Positions 53,958 to 63,919 of a stretch of 64,000 nucleotides of DNA are shown in pieces. The stretch comes from Betaproteobacteria bacterium (GTDB taxonomy: Bacteria > Pseudomonadota > Gammaproteobacteria > Burkholderiales > SG8-41), in the NCBI GenBank assembly GCA_947486575.1, contig CANKUB010000003.1, positions 1 to 64,000 on the forward strand. The letters run 5' to 3'. Positions within the stretch are counted from its first letter, which is position 1, and each line of letters opens with the position of its first letter. The notes below the pieces were generated by a model, which was given only the letters and a program-made list of their open reading frames with translations, did not search any database and had not been told where the DNA came from. The position numbers were made by a program, and so were the translations under genes.

Positions 53958-54932
53958 ATGAGAACAAGACAGACCGTTCTGTTGATGGCTGCGGCACTGG
54001 GCTGCACGCAGGCATTGGGACAAGGTGCCGCAAACTATCCCGCGAAGTCCGTGCGCTTTATCGTACCGCAAGCCACCGGCGGCGCATCCGACGTTCTGGC
54101 GCGGATCGTTGCGCAAAGACTGACCGAACAATGGGCGCAGCAAGTAATTGTCGATAATCGCGTGGGTGCCGGCGGCAACATCGGCACTGAGATGACCGCG
54201 CGTGCAGCGCCCGATGGCTATACCTGGGTGCTGGGATTTCCCGGCACACATGCCATCAACCCCGCGCTCTACAAGAACCTGTCGTGGGATCCGGAAAAAA
54301 ATTTCGCGCCCGTGGCCAATCTTGCGGTGGTTCCGTATGTCATCGTTGCGAATAACAGCCTGCCTGCGAAAAACATGCAGGAACTGATGACACTGGCCAA
54401 AGCCAAACCCGGCGAATTGAGATACGGCTCCGGCGGCAATGGCACCGTCAATCACCTGATCGGCCCGATGATCGCCACCGCAGGCGGCGTCAAACTCACC
54501 CACGTGCCGTACCGCGGTATCGCCATTGCATCGACAAGCGTTATTTCAGGCGAGGTGCAACTGGCGTTCAGCAGCGTGCCCACCGTGATCGGCCACATCC
54601 GTGGTGGCTTGCTCAAGCCGCTGGCGGTCACTACCGTCAAGCGGCTCGATACGCTAAAAGACGTGCCGACCATGATCGAATCCGGCTTTCCCGGCTTTGA
54701 ACTCACGCCCTGGTTCGGCATATTGACCACCGGTGGCTCGCCCGTGCCTGTGGTGCAAAAAATCAATGCCGACATTAACAAGTTATTGGGTCAGAAAGAC
54801 ATCGCCGAAAAATTTGCCGCGCAGGGCGCTGATCCTGCACCGTGGTCCACCGATCAGTTTGCCAAGGTAATACGGGCGGATATCGTGAAATGGGCCAAGG
54901 TCGTTAAGGATTCGGGGGCTACGCTGGATTAG
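53958..54932 (+). CDS. Bug/TctC family receptor protein
   Basis: A 324-residue receptor. Signal peptide TVLLMAAALGCTQAL; YPAKSVRFIVPQATGGASD and IVDNRVGAGGNIGTEM are the cradle motifs, the first with QATGG in place of PPGG. It probably delivers or senses the substrate of the TauD enzyme encoded just upstream. It ends 11 bases from the convergent uvrA stop. Confidence 0.88.
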   Translation: MRTRQTVLLMAAALGCTQALGQGAANYPAKSVRFIVPQATGGASDVLARIVAQRLTEQWAQQVIVDNRVGAGGNIGTEMTARAAPDGYTWVLGFPGTHAINPALYKNLSWDPEKNFAPVANLAVVPYVIVANNSLPAKNMQELMTLAKAKPGELRYGSGGNGTVNHLIGPMIATAGGVKLTHVPYRGIAIASTSVISGEVQLAFSSVPTVIGHIRGGLLKPLAVTTVKRLDTLKDVPTMIESGFPGFELTPWFGILTTGGSPVPVVQKINADINKLLGQKDIAEKFAAQGADPAPWSTDQFAKVIRADIVKWAKVVKDSGATLD

Positions 54933-54943
54933 CGTCTACCTGC

Positions 54944-57900
54944 CTATACGGACCGGGTTGCCAAAAACTCCGCCAGTACGCGCGACGTATGTGACCGTTG
55001 TGGTTGCCGTGCCAAATCCTGCGGCGTGCCCTGCGCCACGATGCGTCCGCCCGCATCGCCGCCTTCCGGGCCGAGATCGATAATCCAGTCGGCATCGGCG
55101 ATCACGTCGAGGTTGTGCTCAATCAATACCACGGTGTTGCCGGCGTCGACCAGCCGGTGCAGCACGCGGATCAACTTTTCCACGTCGGCCATATGCAGAC
55201 CCACGGTCGGTTCGTCCAGCACGTAAAGCGTGCTCTTCTGCGCCCACGCGCGACCCGCGCGCTGCGCGGCATCAGCAATGTCTGTGCGCACCTTGGACAA
55301 TTCGGTAACGAGCTTGATGCGCTGGGCTTCGCCGCCGGAGAGTGTGGGGCTTTGCTGGCCCAGGGTCAGGTAACCCAGGCCCACATCCTGCAACAAGGTC
55401 AGCGCATGATGTATAGCCGGGTGTGCTGCAAAAAATTCTACGGCTTCATCGATGTTCATGCGCAACACATCGCCTGCTGATTTGCCTTTGAACAGTACGG
55501 CCAGCGTATCGGTATTGAAGCGCGCGCCGTGGCAGGTCTCGCACGCCACGCGCACGTCGGGCAAAAAGCTCATCTCGATTTTGCGCATACCCTGACCTTC
55601 GCAGGTTTCGCAGCGCCCGCCGCTGGTGTTGAATGAAAAGCGGCTGGCGCTGTAGCCGCGCATGCGCGCTTCGGGTACTTCCGCAAACAGGCGGCGGATG
55701 GCATCCCAGAAGCCAACGTAGGTTGCAGGGCACGAGCGCGGGGTCTTGCCGATGGGTGTTTGATCCACTTCGAGCACGCGGCCGACAGATTGCCAATTCG
55801 CAAGGGCTTTGTAACTATTTGTTTTTATTGAATTATTTTTAACATGAGTTTTGCTTAACAAGAGCGATAGCTGCGCGTGCAAAACATCGCGCGCGAGCGT
55901 GGATTTACCTGAACCGGATACGCCTGTGATGGCAGTAAAACGCGCCAGCGGTATGCGCACATCAATTTTCTTCAGGTTATGCAGCGTTGCGCCGCGAATT
56001 TGTATGGCCTCCGTGTTGCGATTAACCACACGCGGCGGATGCAACGGATGCAGCAGCGGCTTCAACAGAAAGCGCCCGGTAATAGATTGCGGATTGCGCA
56101 TGAGATCGTCGGCTGTGCCTTCGCCGATGACTTCGCCGCCCACCTTGCCTGCGCCGGGGCCGAGGTCAATCACGTGCGCGGCACGGCGTATGGTATCTTC
56201 GTCGTGCTCGACGACCACCAGCGTATTGCCTTTGGCTTCGAGTTTTTGCAGCGTGTCGAGGAGAACCTTGTTGTCGCGCGGATGCAGACCGATGGTCGGT
56301 TCATCCAGGATGTAGCACACGCCGCGCAAGTTTGAGCCGAGTTGTGCCGCGAGCCGGATGCGCTGCGCCTCGCCGCCGGACAGCGTGGGCGCAGCGCGAT
56401 CCAGCGCGAGATAACCGAGGCCGACTTCATCCAGAAAGGTAAGGCGCGTGTGGATTTCCGTCAGCACGTCGCGCGCGATTTCGGCAGCGCGGCCCTTGAG
56501 CGACAATTTGCCGAAAGTCGCGGCCACCCTGGATACCGGCAGGGACGTGAGTTGCGCAATCGATTGCCCGTCGAACCGCACGGCCAGCGCATCGCGATTG
56601 AGTCGGTGGCCGTCACAGGCGGGACAGGGTTCTTCGATTTCTAGCCACTCCAGCCAGGAATCGAGCACGTGCTCTTCGGTACCCGTTTTCTCGCGCTCGG
56701 CGTCCCAGTCGAACCCGGCCAGTTTTAAGCCCGTGCCATAACACGCCGGGCACCAGCCATGGCGTGAGTTGAACGAAAACAAGCGCGGATCCAGTTCTGG
56801 AAAACTGCGGCTACATGAGGGGCAAGCGCGATTAGCCGAGTAGGCTGTTTGCGGCAGTTGCGGCATGGTCGGATCATGCTTTTCGATGGCACGTGCCAGC
56901 GTGTTCAGTTTGCCGATGACATGCACGTTGCCTTTGCCGTGTTCCAGTGCCTGTGCTACGCCTGCGCGCAACTGGTTTTCGTTTTCCGGCAATACGTGCA
57001 CGTCCGCTACCGGCAATTCAATGGTGTGTTCGCTGAAGCGCGCCAGACGTGGCCACTGCCCCGTGGGCAAAAATTCGCCATCGACACGGAGATGCGTGTG
57101 ACCTTTCGCCGCAGCCCATTTGGCGAGGTCAGTGTAGTAACCCTTGCGATTCATCACCAGTGGTGCCAGCAATCCGACACGGTCGCCACGGGACTGTTTC
57201 ATGATGCTGGCGACGATGGCATCTGCGCTCTGTGGCTCGATGGCAACGTCGCAGTCAGGGCAATACTGCGTGCCAAGCTTCACATACAGCAGCCGCAGAA
57301 AATGATAAATCTCGGTGAGCGTGGCTACCGTGCTCTTGCGGCCGCCACGGCTGGTCCGCTGCTCAATGGCCACGGTGGGCGGTATGCCGGTGATGCTGTC
57401 CACGTCTGGCCTTGAAGCGCCTTGTACGAACTGGCGCGCGTAGGCGTTGAGCGATTCCAGGTAGCGCCGCTGTCCTTCTGCAAACAGGATGTCGAACGCC
57501 AGCGTGGATTTACCGGAGCCGGATACGCCAGTGACCACGGTAAATTTGCCGCGCGGAATGTCGACATCGATGTTCTTGAGGTTGTGTTCGCGGGCGTGGT
57601 GGATTTTGATGAACGGCAGCGTTTTGACCGCTGGGCGAGCAACGTATTCGGCAGGCTGTTGTGCAGCGAACGATTGTTGCGCAAGGGAGGCTTCATACGT
57701 CCGCAAAGCCCTCCCCGTATGCGAAGTTTCGTGTGCCATCACCTGATCCGGCGTGCCCGTGCATACAATCTCGCCGCCCGCGTCCCCGCCTTCGGGCCCC
57801 AGATCGACAATCCAGTCTGACGCGCGAATCACATCCAGATTGTGTTCTATCACCACCAGCGAATGTCCTGCAGCTATCAGCTCCCGAAAAGCGCCGAGCA

Positions 57901-60562
57901 GCTTGGCGATGTCTTCGAAGTGCAAGCCGGTGGTGGGTTCATCAAACAGAAAAAGCGCGGGTCGTTTAGCAGTTGCGCTGCGTGCGGCTTCAGCCAGATG
58001 TCCGGCGAGTTTCAGCCGCTGCGCTTCGCCGCCGGAAAGTGTCGGCACCGGTTGGCCAAGGCGCAGATATTCCAGACCGACTTCCGCCAGCGGACGCAGC
58101 GCAGCACCTACTTTGGGCTCAGCCGCAAAAAATGCCAGTGCCTCGCTCACTGTCATATCCAGCACGTCGGCGATGGACTTGCCCTCGATATGAATTTCCA
58201 GAATTTCCTGGCGGTAGCGGCGGCCATCGCAGTCGGCGCAACGCAGATACACGTCTGACAAGAATTGCATTTCAACATGCTCAAAGCCGTTGCCACCGCA
58301 GGCCGGGCAACGGCCATTGCCGGAGTTGAAGCTGAAGGTGCCAGCCGTGTAGCTGCGTTCACGTGCCAAGGGTGCCCTGGTATAAAGATCGCGGATGGCA
58401 TCGAACGCCCCGACGTAGCTTGCCGGGTTGGAGCGGGTGGTGCGGCCGATGGGTGATTGATCCACCATCACCGCATCGGTGATGTGTTCGTGTCCCAGTA
58501 GCGCGCGATGCGCGCCGGGCGTGTCTGAAGGCTTGCCCTTGGCCTTCATCAGCGCGGCGTACAACACATCCTGCACCAGCGTGGATTTGCCCGAGCCCGA
58601 TACACCGGTAATGCAAACCAGATGGCCCAGGGGAATGGCGACGTCAATATTCCTGAGATTGTGTTCGGTAACACCTCGCAGTTCGAGTTTGCGCACGCCG
58701 CTGCGTGGCGCTTGCCCGCGCACGCCACTGTCTGCACGCAGGGTGCCTGCAAGGTATTGCGCTGTTCTGGAAGCAGTGTTGTTAAGTGAGGTTTTTATTA
58801 AGTTTTTTGCTTCACCGAAGTAGACGATTTCACCGCCGCGTTCGCCGGGTCCGGGCCCCATGTCGAGAATGCGGTCGGCGGCCTGCATTACCTGCGGATC
58901 ATGCTCGACCACGACCAGTGAGTTGCCCGCATCGCGCAGTTTGTGCATCACGCCGATCACGCGGCCCATGTCGCGCGGGTGCAAGCCAATGGAAGGTTCA
59001 TCCAGCACGAACAGCGTGTTGGTGAGCGATGTACCCAGCGCTGTAGTGAGATTGATGCGTTGCACCTCGCCACCGGACAGTGTGCGCGACTGGCGGTCCA
59101 GCGTGAGATAGCCGAGTCCCACGTCGGCCAGATACGCGAGCCGCGTGCGAATTTCCTTGAGCAGCATCGCGGTCGCGTCATCGGCCATCTGCGGCAAGGT
59201 GAGCTGCTGCATGCGGGTCCGCACGGTGTCGAGCGGTAACAGCATGAGATCGTGGACAGTCAGGCCCGGCAGGTGCGCGAGCTTCACTTCGTCGAAGCCT
59301 GCCCCCACCGGTAAAAAGGGTGATTTGGCGGCTTCCGACCCAAGCCGCCACGACAATGCCTCGGTTTTCAGCCTTGCGCCACCGCAGGCTTCACAAGGGG
59401 TGTAAGCGCGATACTTCGACAGCAGCACGCGCACATGCATTTTGTAGGCTTTGCTTTCCAGCCATTTGAAAAACCGCGCCACGCCATACCACACGCCTGG
59501 CCAGGATTTCTTCCAGCTTTCCCATTCCGGTTCGCCGCTGGTGACCCAGCGCTGTTGCGTCTTGGTGAGATCGCGCCACGGCGTGTCGAGCGGAATGCCG
59601 TGCTTTTTGGCATACCGCTCCAGATCATCCTGACATTCCTTGTTGCTGGGTGTCTGCCACGGCTTTACCGCACCCGCGCGCAGCGTTTTGGATTCGTCGG
59701 GAATCACCAAGCCATAATCGACGCCGATCACCCGGCCAAAGCCGCGGCAGGTGTCGCAGGCGCCCAGCGGTGAATTGAACGAAAACAGGCTGGGCGTGGG
59801 ATTCTGATAGTGAATGTCGCAATCCGGGCAGTGCAGTCCGGTGGAGAACTTCCATATAACCGTATTGGATGCCTCAGCCGTGGTGCTCGTGGCATGCACA
59901 TTCACGCGTCCATGGCCCACCCTCAGCGCCGCTTCCAGTGCATCGACCACACGTGCAGGCTCCGCTGTACCTGCACGGAATCTGTCTTGAATAACCTCCA
60001 GTTGCTTCTCGTTCTCGTGCAGAAACCGCGAGTAGCCCTGTGCCTCCAGCAGCTTTTTGACTTCGCTCACATTAAAGTTTGCCGGCACAGGCACCGGAAA
60101 GGCTACCGTCAAACGCGGATCCCCCGCTGCTGCTGCGCGTTGGGTGAGCGCGTGCAGAATGGTTTGCGGCGTATCGCGCGTCACCGCAGCACCGCAGCCG
60201 CGGCAATAGAGTTCCGCTGCACGCGCATAGAGCAGTTTGAAGTGATCGTTGAGTTCCGTCATGGTGCCGACGGTGGAACGCGAGGTGCGCACCGGGTTGG
60301 TTTGATCGATGGCAATGGCTGGCGGAATGCCCTCAATGGCGTCCACCTGTGGGCGATCCTGCCGATCCAGAAACTGCCGCGCGTAGGGCGAGAACGTTTC
60401 GACGTAACGCCGCTGACCTTCGGCATACAGCGTGTCAAATACCAGCGAGGATTTGCCGCTGCCGGAGACGCCGGTAACGACAATCAGATCATTGGTGGGC
60501 AAGTCGAGCGTCAGATTTTTGAGATTATTCTGACGTGCGCCACGAATGCGGATGAATTCCAT
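54944..60562 (-). CDS. uvrA: Double-length excinuclease ABC subunit UvrA
   Basis: A 1872-residue protein, twice the normal 940. It has four ABC ATPase domains, each with GVSGSGKS Walker A (about 31, 652, 1012 and 1547) and LSGGE signatures, plus zinc-finger-type CxxC pairs such as CDTC, CPAC/CADC, CPDC, CPSC and CETC/CETC. It thus looks like two UvrA units fused head to tail, known from several betaproteobacteria. It locates damage in nucleotide excision repair with UvrB. Two stretches coming from AT-rich repeat copies are read in frame: SIKTNSYK at about 1577-1584 and a weaker LIKTSLN at about 588-594, both in linkers between conserved blocks. Confidence 0.93.
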   Translation of the reverse strand: MEFIRIRGARQNNLKNLTLDLPTNDLIVVTGVSGSGKSSLVFDTLYAEGQRRYVETFSPYARQFLDRQDRPQVDAIEGIPPAIAIDQTNPVRTSRSTVGTMTELNDHFKLLYARAAELYCRGCGAAVTRDTPQTILHALTQRAAAAGDPRLTVAFPVPVPANFNVSEVKKLLEAQGYSRFLHENEKQLEVIQDRFRAGTAEPARVVDALEAALRVGHGRVNVHATSTTAEASNTVIWKFSTGLHCPDCDIHYQNPTPSLFSFNSPLGACDTCRGFGRVIGVDYGLVIPDESKTLRAGAVKPWQTPSNKECQDDLERYAKKHGIPLDTPWRDLTKTQQRWVTSGEPEWESWKKSWPGVWYGVARFFKWLESKAYKMHVRVLLSKYRAYTPCEACGGARLKTEALSWRLGSEAAKSPFLPVGAGFDEVKLAHLPGLTVHDLMLLPLDTVRTRMQQLTLPQMADDATAMLLKEIRTRLAYLADVGLGYLTLDRQSRTLSGGEVQRINLTTALGTSLTNTLFVLDEPSIGLHPRDMGRVIGVMHKLRDAGNSLVVVEHDPQVMQAADRILDMGPGPGERGGEIVYFGEAKNLIKTSLNNTASRTAQYLAGTLRADSGVRGQAPRSGVRKLELRGVTEHNLRNIDVAIPLGHLVCITGVSGSGKSTLVQDVLYAALMKAKGKPSDTPGAHRALLGHEHITDAVMVDQSPIGRTTRSNPASYVGAFDAIRDLYTRAPLARERSYTAGTFSFNSGNGRCPACGGNGFEHVEMQFLSDVYLRCADCDGRRYRQEILEIHIEGKSIADVLDMTVSEALAFFAAEPKVGAALRPLAEVGLEYLRLGQPVPTLSGGEAQRLKLAGHLAEAARSATAKRPALFLFDEPTTGLHFEDIAKLLGAFRELIAAGHSLVVIEHNLDVIRASDWIVDLGPEGGDAGGEIVCTGTPDQVMAHETSHTGRALRTYEASLAQQSFAAQQPAEYVARPAVKTLPFIKIHHAREHNLKNIDVDIPRGKFTVVTGVSGSGKSTLAFDILFAEGQRRYLESLNAYARQFVQGASRPDVDSITGIPPTVAIEQRTSRGGRKSTVATLTEIYHFLRLLYVKLGTQYCPDCDVAIEPQSADAIVASIMKQSRGDRVGLLAPLVMNRKGYYTDLAKWAAAKGHTHLRVDGEFLPTGQWPRLARFSEHTIELPVADVHVLPENENQLRAGVAQALEHGKGNVHVIGKLNTLARAIEKHDPTMPQLPQTAYSANRACPSCSRSFPELDPRLFSFNSRHGWCPACYGTGLKLAGFDWDAEREKTGTEEHVLDSWLEWLEIEEPCPACDGHRLNRDALAVRFDGQSIAQLTSLPVSRVAATFGKLSLKGRAAEIARDVLTEIHTRLTFLDEVGLGYLALDRAAPTLSGGEAQRIRLAAQLGSNLRGVCYILDEPTIGLHPRDNKVLLDTLQKLEAKGNTLVVVEHDEDTIRRAAHVIDLGPGAGKVGGEVIGEGTADDLMRNPQSITGRFLLKPLLHPLHPPRVVNRNTEAIQIRGATLHNLKKIDVRIPLARFTAITGVSGSGKSTLARDVLHAQLSLLLSKTHVKNNSIKTNSYKALANWQSVGRVLEVDQTPIGKTPRSCPATYVGFWDAIRRLFAEVPEARMRGYSASRFSFNTSGGRCETCEGQGMRKIEMSFLPDVRVACETCHGARFNTDTLAVLFKGKSAGDVLRMNIDEAVEFFAAHPAIHHALTLLQDVGLGYLTLGQQSPTLSGGEAQRIKLVTELSKVRTDIADAAQRAGRAWAQKSTLYVLDEPTVGLHMADVEKLIRVLHRLVDAGNTVVLIEHNLDVIADADWIIDLGPEGGDAGGRIVAQGTPQDLARQPQRSHTSRVLAEFLATRSV
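55811..55831 (-). repeat. AT-rich dispersed repeat, copy 14, inside uvrA
   Basis: The minus strand reads TCAATAAAAACAAATAGTTA (first 20 bases), then C. It is identical over 20 bases to copy 1 and encodes S-I-K-T-N-S-Y between the fourth Walker A and the [10 protein letters not shown] block. Confidence 0.85.
58781..58802 (-). repeat. AT-rich repeat-like stretch inside uvrA (weak)
   Basis: The minus strand reads CTTAATAAAAACCTCACTTA (first 20 bases). It shares TAATAAAAAC and a downstream CTTA with the family, encodes N-L-I-K-T-S-L, and lies in the linker after the second ATPase domain. Confidence 0.4.
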
Positions 60563-60672
60563 TGGAGATTTTTGGCAGAGCGGTTGAAGTATGGGCGGAG
60601 CGGCGATTGTGTGGCAGGACTAGCTGCGCCATTTTACTCTGCCTTGTAGCGCCGCCCTCGGGCATTCTGGCC

Positions 60673-60685
60673 TACAATCATTGTA
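60673..60685. promoter_or_regulatory. Small palindrome upstream of the zinc dehydrogenase
   Basis: TACAATCATTGTA is a perfect 13-base palindrome in the 177-base space between the divergent uvrA and alcohol-dehydrogenase genes. It could be an operator for either; nothing else supports it. Confidence 0.25.
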
Positions 60686-60739
60686 TTGATGTAAATTTTC
60701 TAACGCGTATTACCCATTATTTTCCATGGAGATTTCTGA

Positions 60740-61774
60740 ATGAAAGCCGTACTGCTCACTGGCCCCGGCCAACCTTTTCAAATGGCTACGGTGCCTGACC
60801 CCACACCCGGCCCCGGCGAAGCGGTCGCACGGGTGCTGGCATGCGGATCGGGCCTGACGATTCATCACGCACGCGCCGGGCGTCTGAAGTTGAGTCACTA
60901 CCCACGCATCATCGGTCATGAAATCGCAGCGGAAATAGTCGCCGTCGGCGCAGGTGTCACCGATGTGAAAATGGGTGATGGCGTCACCGCGTATTTTTAC
61001 TTCAACTGCGGTCACTGTCACTGGTGCCGCATCAATCGCGAGACATTGTGTGAGAACTTCGGCGGCTACGTCGGGCGCGAGTCCGATGGCGGCTACGCCG
61101 AATACATCAAGCTGCCCTCGCGCAGTTTTGTGAAATTTCCGGAGGGGATCGATTGGCGCAAAAATCCCGCCGAAGCTGGCGTGATTACTGATGCACTCGC
61201 GACACCGCTGAAAGTCATCCGCCGCGCGCGCGTGACGCCGCACGACACCGTGGTGGTATTCGGCGCAGGTGGCGGGCTGGGGATACACATGCTCAAAGTG
61301 GCGCGCTGGGCGCGGGCGAAGAAAATAATCGCAGTAGATACATCTGCCGCCAAATTTGAAACAGCCGTGAAGTGCGGCGCCGATATCACCATCGATGCCT
61401 CTGCTGGCCGGGTAGCCGAGCAACTGCTCGAAGCCACCGGCGGCAAAGGGGTTGATGTGGCGATTGATTTTGTCAGCAATGCCAGCACGCTTGAACCCGC
61501 GCTGGCATCGCTGGGGAAAGGGGGACGGCTGGTTACGCTGGGTGGCAGCGGCAAACCGTTCAACGCCGATCCGGCAAAGCTGTTGCGCGATGAAATCGAA
61601 ATCATCGGCAGCCGCTACGCCACGCGTCAGGAAGTCATGGATACGCTGGAGCTGGTGGCGCGAGGCGAATTCAGTGCGTTGGTGACCGACAAGGCCCCTC
61701 TGGAGCAGGCAGAGGCGCTGCATCAACGGCTGGAGAAGGAATTGATAATTGGGCGGGCGGCATTGGTGATTTAA
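60740..61774 (+). CDS. Zinc-binding alcohol dehydrogenase family protein
   Basis: A 344-residue medium-chain dehydrogenase. GHE at 59-61 and Cys35 belong to the catalytic zinc site; Cys90, 93, 96 and 104 (CGHCHWCRINRETLC) form the structural zinc lobe; the cofactor loop is VVVFGAGGGLGIHM. AAATTTCTG lies upstream with no strong ribosome site. It is followed two bases later by the hydroxyisobutyrate-dehydrogenase-like gene, so the two probably act in one pathway oxidising alcohols or hydroxyacids. Confidence 0.9.
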   Translation: MKAVLLTGPGQPFQMATVPDPTPGPGEAVARVLACGSGLTIHHARAGRLKLSHYPRIIGHEIAAEIVAVGAGVTDVKMGDGVTAYFYFNCGHCHWCRINRETLCENFGGYVGRESDGGYAEYIKLPSRSFVKFPEGIDWRKNPAEAGVITDALATPLKVIRRARVTPHDTVVVFGAGGGLGIHMLKVARWARAKKIIAVDTSAAKFETAVKCGADITIDASAGRVAEQLLEATGGKGVDVAIDFVSNASTLEPALASLGKGGRLVTLGGSGKPFNADPAKLLRDEIEIIGSRYATRQEVMDTLELVARGEFSALVTDKAPLEQAEALHQRLEKELIIGRAALVI

Positions 61775-61776
61775 AT

Positions 61777-62694
61777 ATGCATAAAAACAATGAGTTACGA
61801 ATAGTCGGCATTATTGGTCTCGGCATCATGGGCGGCATGATGGCCGAAGCGCTGTGTGCCGCAGGCTACAGTGTCGTGGGCTTCGATCCCACAGCACCGG
61901 CGCGCGCACGGCTGAAAAAGGCCGGCGGCCGCGTGCTCACATCCGCGACCGCTGTAGCGGCGACAGCGGATGTGGTGATTACGTCGCTGGCCAAAGCCAG
62001 CGTCCTCGAGGAAGTGGTGACAAACATCGTGGCGGCGAAGCGGTCAGCCAGCCGCGCGCCGCTGGTGGTTATTGAAACCAGCACACTCACCCTTGACGAC
62101 AAGGCGCGCGCGCAAAAGGCGCTGGCCCGTGCTGGCGCGCAAACGCTCGATTGCCCGATTAGCGGCACGGCGGTGCGCATGAAGGAAGGCAGTTGGACCA
62201 TCTTCGCCAGCGGGCCGCAGGCCGCGTTCAAACGCGCCAAGCCCGTGCTCGACGTGTTTACCAAAAACGTGCAATTCGTCGGCGCCTACGGCAACGGTAC
62301 CAAAATGAAATTCATCGCCAATCACCTGGTGGCGATTTACAACGTCGCGGTGGGCGAAAGCATGACCTTCGCCCGCAAGATGAAGCTCGATCCGCAACAG
62401 GTATGGGATTTATTCTCCAGCAGTCCGGTGCTGGGCAACGGCGTGTTCAAGTTGCGCGGCAAACTGATGGTAGAGCAAAACTACCTGCCCGCGACGATGA
62501 AAGTTGAGGTATGGCAGAAAGACATGCAGGTGATCGGCGACATGGCGAAATCCGTCGATTGCCCGCTGCCGCTGTTTACGACTTGCGCGCCGATTTACAC
62601 CACAGCAATGGCACAGGGATTGTCGCAGCAGGATACGGCTTCGGTTTGCGAGGTGTTGGGGAGGATGGCGGGGTTGAAGACAGGTCAGCGATGA
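61777..62694 (+). CDS. NAD-dependent 3-hydroxyisobutyrate/6-phosphogluconate dehydrogenase-like protein
   Basis: A 305-residue beta-hydroxyacid dehydrogenase. IGLGIMGGMMAEALCAAG is the NAD motif near residue 15; the catalytic Lys lies in GNGTKMKFIANHLVAIYN. The first codons, MHKNNELRI, are a copy of the AT-rich repeat. It begins two bases after the zinc dehydrogenase stop. A decayed piece of a similar gene lies at 63272-63337. Confidence 0.9.
   Translation: MHKNNELRIVGIIGLGIMGGMMAEALCAAGYSVVGFDPTAPARARLKKAGGRVLTSATAVAATADVVITSLAKASVLEEVVTNIVAAKRSASRAPLVVIETSTLTLDDKARAQKALARAGAQTLDCPISGTAVRMKEGSWTIFASGPQAAFKRAKPVLDVFTKNVQFVGAYGNGTKMKFIANHLVAIYNVAVGESMTFARKMKLDPQQVWDLFSSSPVLGNGVFKLRGKLMVEQNYLPATMKVEVWQKDMQVIGDMAKSVDCPLPLFTTCAPIYTTAMAQGLSQQDTASVCEVLGRMAGLKTGQR
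61779..61800 (+). repeat. AT-rich dispersed repeat, copy 15
   Basis: GCATAAAAACAATGAGTTAC (first 20 bases) overlaps the start codon and encodes residues 2-8 of the dehydrogenase. Confidence 0.65.
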
Positions 62695-62752
62695 AAATTG
62701 ATTTCCGTATTGATCTGGTGTTCGTCTATGCTTGGCCAATCAGGTAGACTAT

Positions 62753-63028
62753 ATGTTCAAGTTTGAATGGGATACGCAGAAGGCCGCAAGTAATTTGCGG
62801 AAACACGGCTTATCCTTTGACGAGGCCGTCAGCGTGTTCGCGGATGCGCTGGCGCTGACTTTCGCGGACACCGATCACTACGAATCCGAGGATAGAAGCC
62901 GGACGTATGGCATTTCAAACAAAGGCCGGCTCCTTGTGATTGTCCACACAGAACGCCGTGAAAATGTGAGAATTATCAGCGCGCGAAAGGCGACCCGATA
63001 TGAAAAAGACATCTACGAGCAAGGGTGA
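62753..63028 (+). CDS. BrnT-family toxin
   Basis: A 91-residue RelE-fold ribonuclease-type toxin. FKFEWDTQKAASNLRKHG, SFDEAVSVFADALALTF and LLVIVHTERRENVRIISAR are the conserved BrnT blocks, with the ISARKATRYEKDIYE tail. The ATG at 62753 is preceded by CAGGTAG. Its end overlaps the following gene by 29 bases. In the known BrnTA systems the toxin comes first, as here. Confidence 0.88.
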   Translation: MFKFEWDTQKAASNLRKHGLSFDEAVSVFADALALTFADTDHYESEDRSRTYGISNKGRLLVIVHTERRENVRIISARKATRYEKDIYEQG

Positions 63029-63263
63029 TCAAGATATTCCCGAATTGAAACGCGCACAACTCGGCGTTGGCGTGCGCGGCAAGTATTTCAAGAATTTTAC
63101 GCAGGCGAGCAATGTCGTTGTGTTGAAGCCCGAGATTCAGAAAGCGTTTCCCACCTCCGAGGCCGTTAACAAGGCGTTGGCGAGTATGTTGGCTTTCGCG
63201 CAGGAGACGCAGGGCCTGGCTGCCCGGTCAAAACGATCCTCCCGTAAGCGCGCGGCTGCGTAA
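63000..63263 (+). CDS. Antitoxin of the BrnT-type system
   Basis: An 87-residue small basic protein with RGKYFKNFTQASNVVVLKPE and FPTSEAVNKALASMLAFA, which suit a ribbon-helix-helix DNA-binding region that would bind the toxin and repress the operon; the tail is rich in Arg/Lys. It starts within the toxin gene, as in many toxin-antitoxin pairs. Family assignment rests on position and fold rather than a diagnostic motif. Confidence 0.75.
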   Translation: MKKTSTSKGDQDIPELKRAQLGVGVRGKYFKNFTQASNVVVLKPEIQKAFPTSEAVNKALASMLAFAQETQGLAARSKRSSRKRAAA

Positions 63264-63271
63264 TTTCAGCG

Positions 63272-63337
63272 CATTCAAGCTGCGTGGCAAGCAGATGGTG
63301 GCGCAAAATTTCCTGCATGCCACGATGAAGGCCGTAG
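63272..63337 (+). pseudogene. Remnant of a hydroxyisobutyrate-dehydrogenase-like gene
   Basis: This stretch reads FKLRGKQMVAQNFLHATMK, closely matching FKLRGKLMVEQNYLPATMK of the intact dehydrogenase (62449 on). Only about 22 codons survive; the rest was lost or replaced by the adjacent GTAGGTTGG repeat. It is the trace of a duplicated or recombined dehydrogenase gene. Confidence 0.75.
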
Positions 63338-63349
63338 AGTTCGTAGCTC

Positions 63350-63468
63350 GTAGGTTGGGCTGACGCAGGAAGCCCAACAACAACGTCTTGCGCGAAATTT
63401 CGACGCTTTGATATAGGAGCTATCGTGATTTCGCGGTGTTGGGCTTCGCAGGCTCAGCACCAACCTAC
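63350..63468. repeat. Hairpin repeat with GTAGGTTGGG ends, copy 2
   Basis: It begins GTAGGTTGGGCTGACGC and ends CCAACCTAC, with inner AGCCCAAC and TTGGGCTTCGC that can fold together. Same ends as 10326-10405, about 119 bases long. It lies beside the dehydrogenase remnant. Confidence 0.7.
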
Positions 63469-63478
63469 AAAAGCTGGG

Positions 63479-63919
63479 CTAGCGCTTTTTCTTCTTCTCC
63501 GCTTTGAACTCCGCCTCCAGTTCCGGCAACGCCGTCTTCATCACATGAAACGCGTCCAGCGATGCCGGCCCGCCGCAGTACAAAAACGAGTGCAGACACA
63601 TTTCGCTTAACTCGGTTTTACTGATGCCATTGCGCAGCGCGCCGCGCAAGTGAACCTTGATTTCGTTCGGGCGATTGAGGGCGATGCACTGTGCCAAAGT
63701 GATGAGGCTGCGGTCGCGCAGTGACAGGCCTTTGCGGGGCCACACGCTGCCCCAGGCAAATTCAGTGGCAATTTCCTGGAACGGCATGCTGAATTCGTCG
63801 GCGTTTTTGAAGGCGCGCTTGACGTACTCGGCACCCAGTACTTTGCTGCGGGTGGCGATGCCGGCTTTGAAGGCTTTGCTGCGCACTACTGGCTTGGTTG
63901 GTTTTTTCATCGCGCTCAC
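63479..63919 (-). CDS. Carboxymuconolactone decarboxylase family protein
   Basis: A 146-residue CMD/AhpD-fold protein. LSLRDRSLITLAQCIALNRP and KVHLRGALRNGISKTELSEM are the two helices of the fold, and FLYCGGPASLDAF is the active-site helix. It ends in a lysine-rich tail. The GTG at 63919 overlaps the upstream TGA; an ATG at 63910 is an alternative start. The upstream gene is partial, so the operon role is unclear. Confidence 0.88.
   Translation of the reverse strand: MSAMKKPTKPVVRSKAFKAGIATRSKVLGAEYVKRAFKNADEFSMPFQEIATEFAWGSVWPRKGLSLRDRSLITLAQCIALNRPNEIKVHLRGALRNGISKTELSEMCLHSFLYCGGPASLDAFHVMKTALPELEAEFKAEKKKKR

Noticed and set aside
7690..61800. The AT-rich repeats as a CRISPR array or as transcription terminators
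   Set aside because: They are kilobases apart with no spacers, lack inverted symmetry, and occur inside coding sequence.
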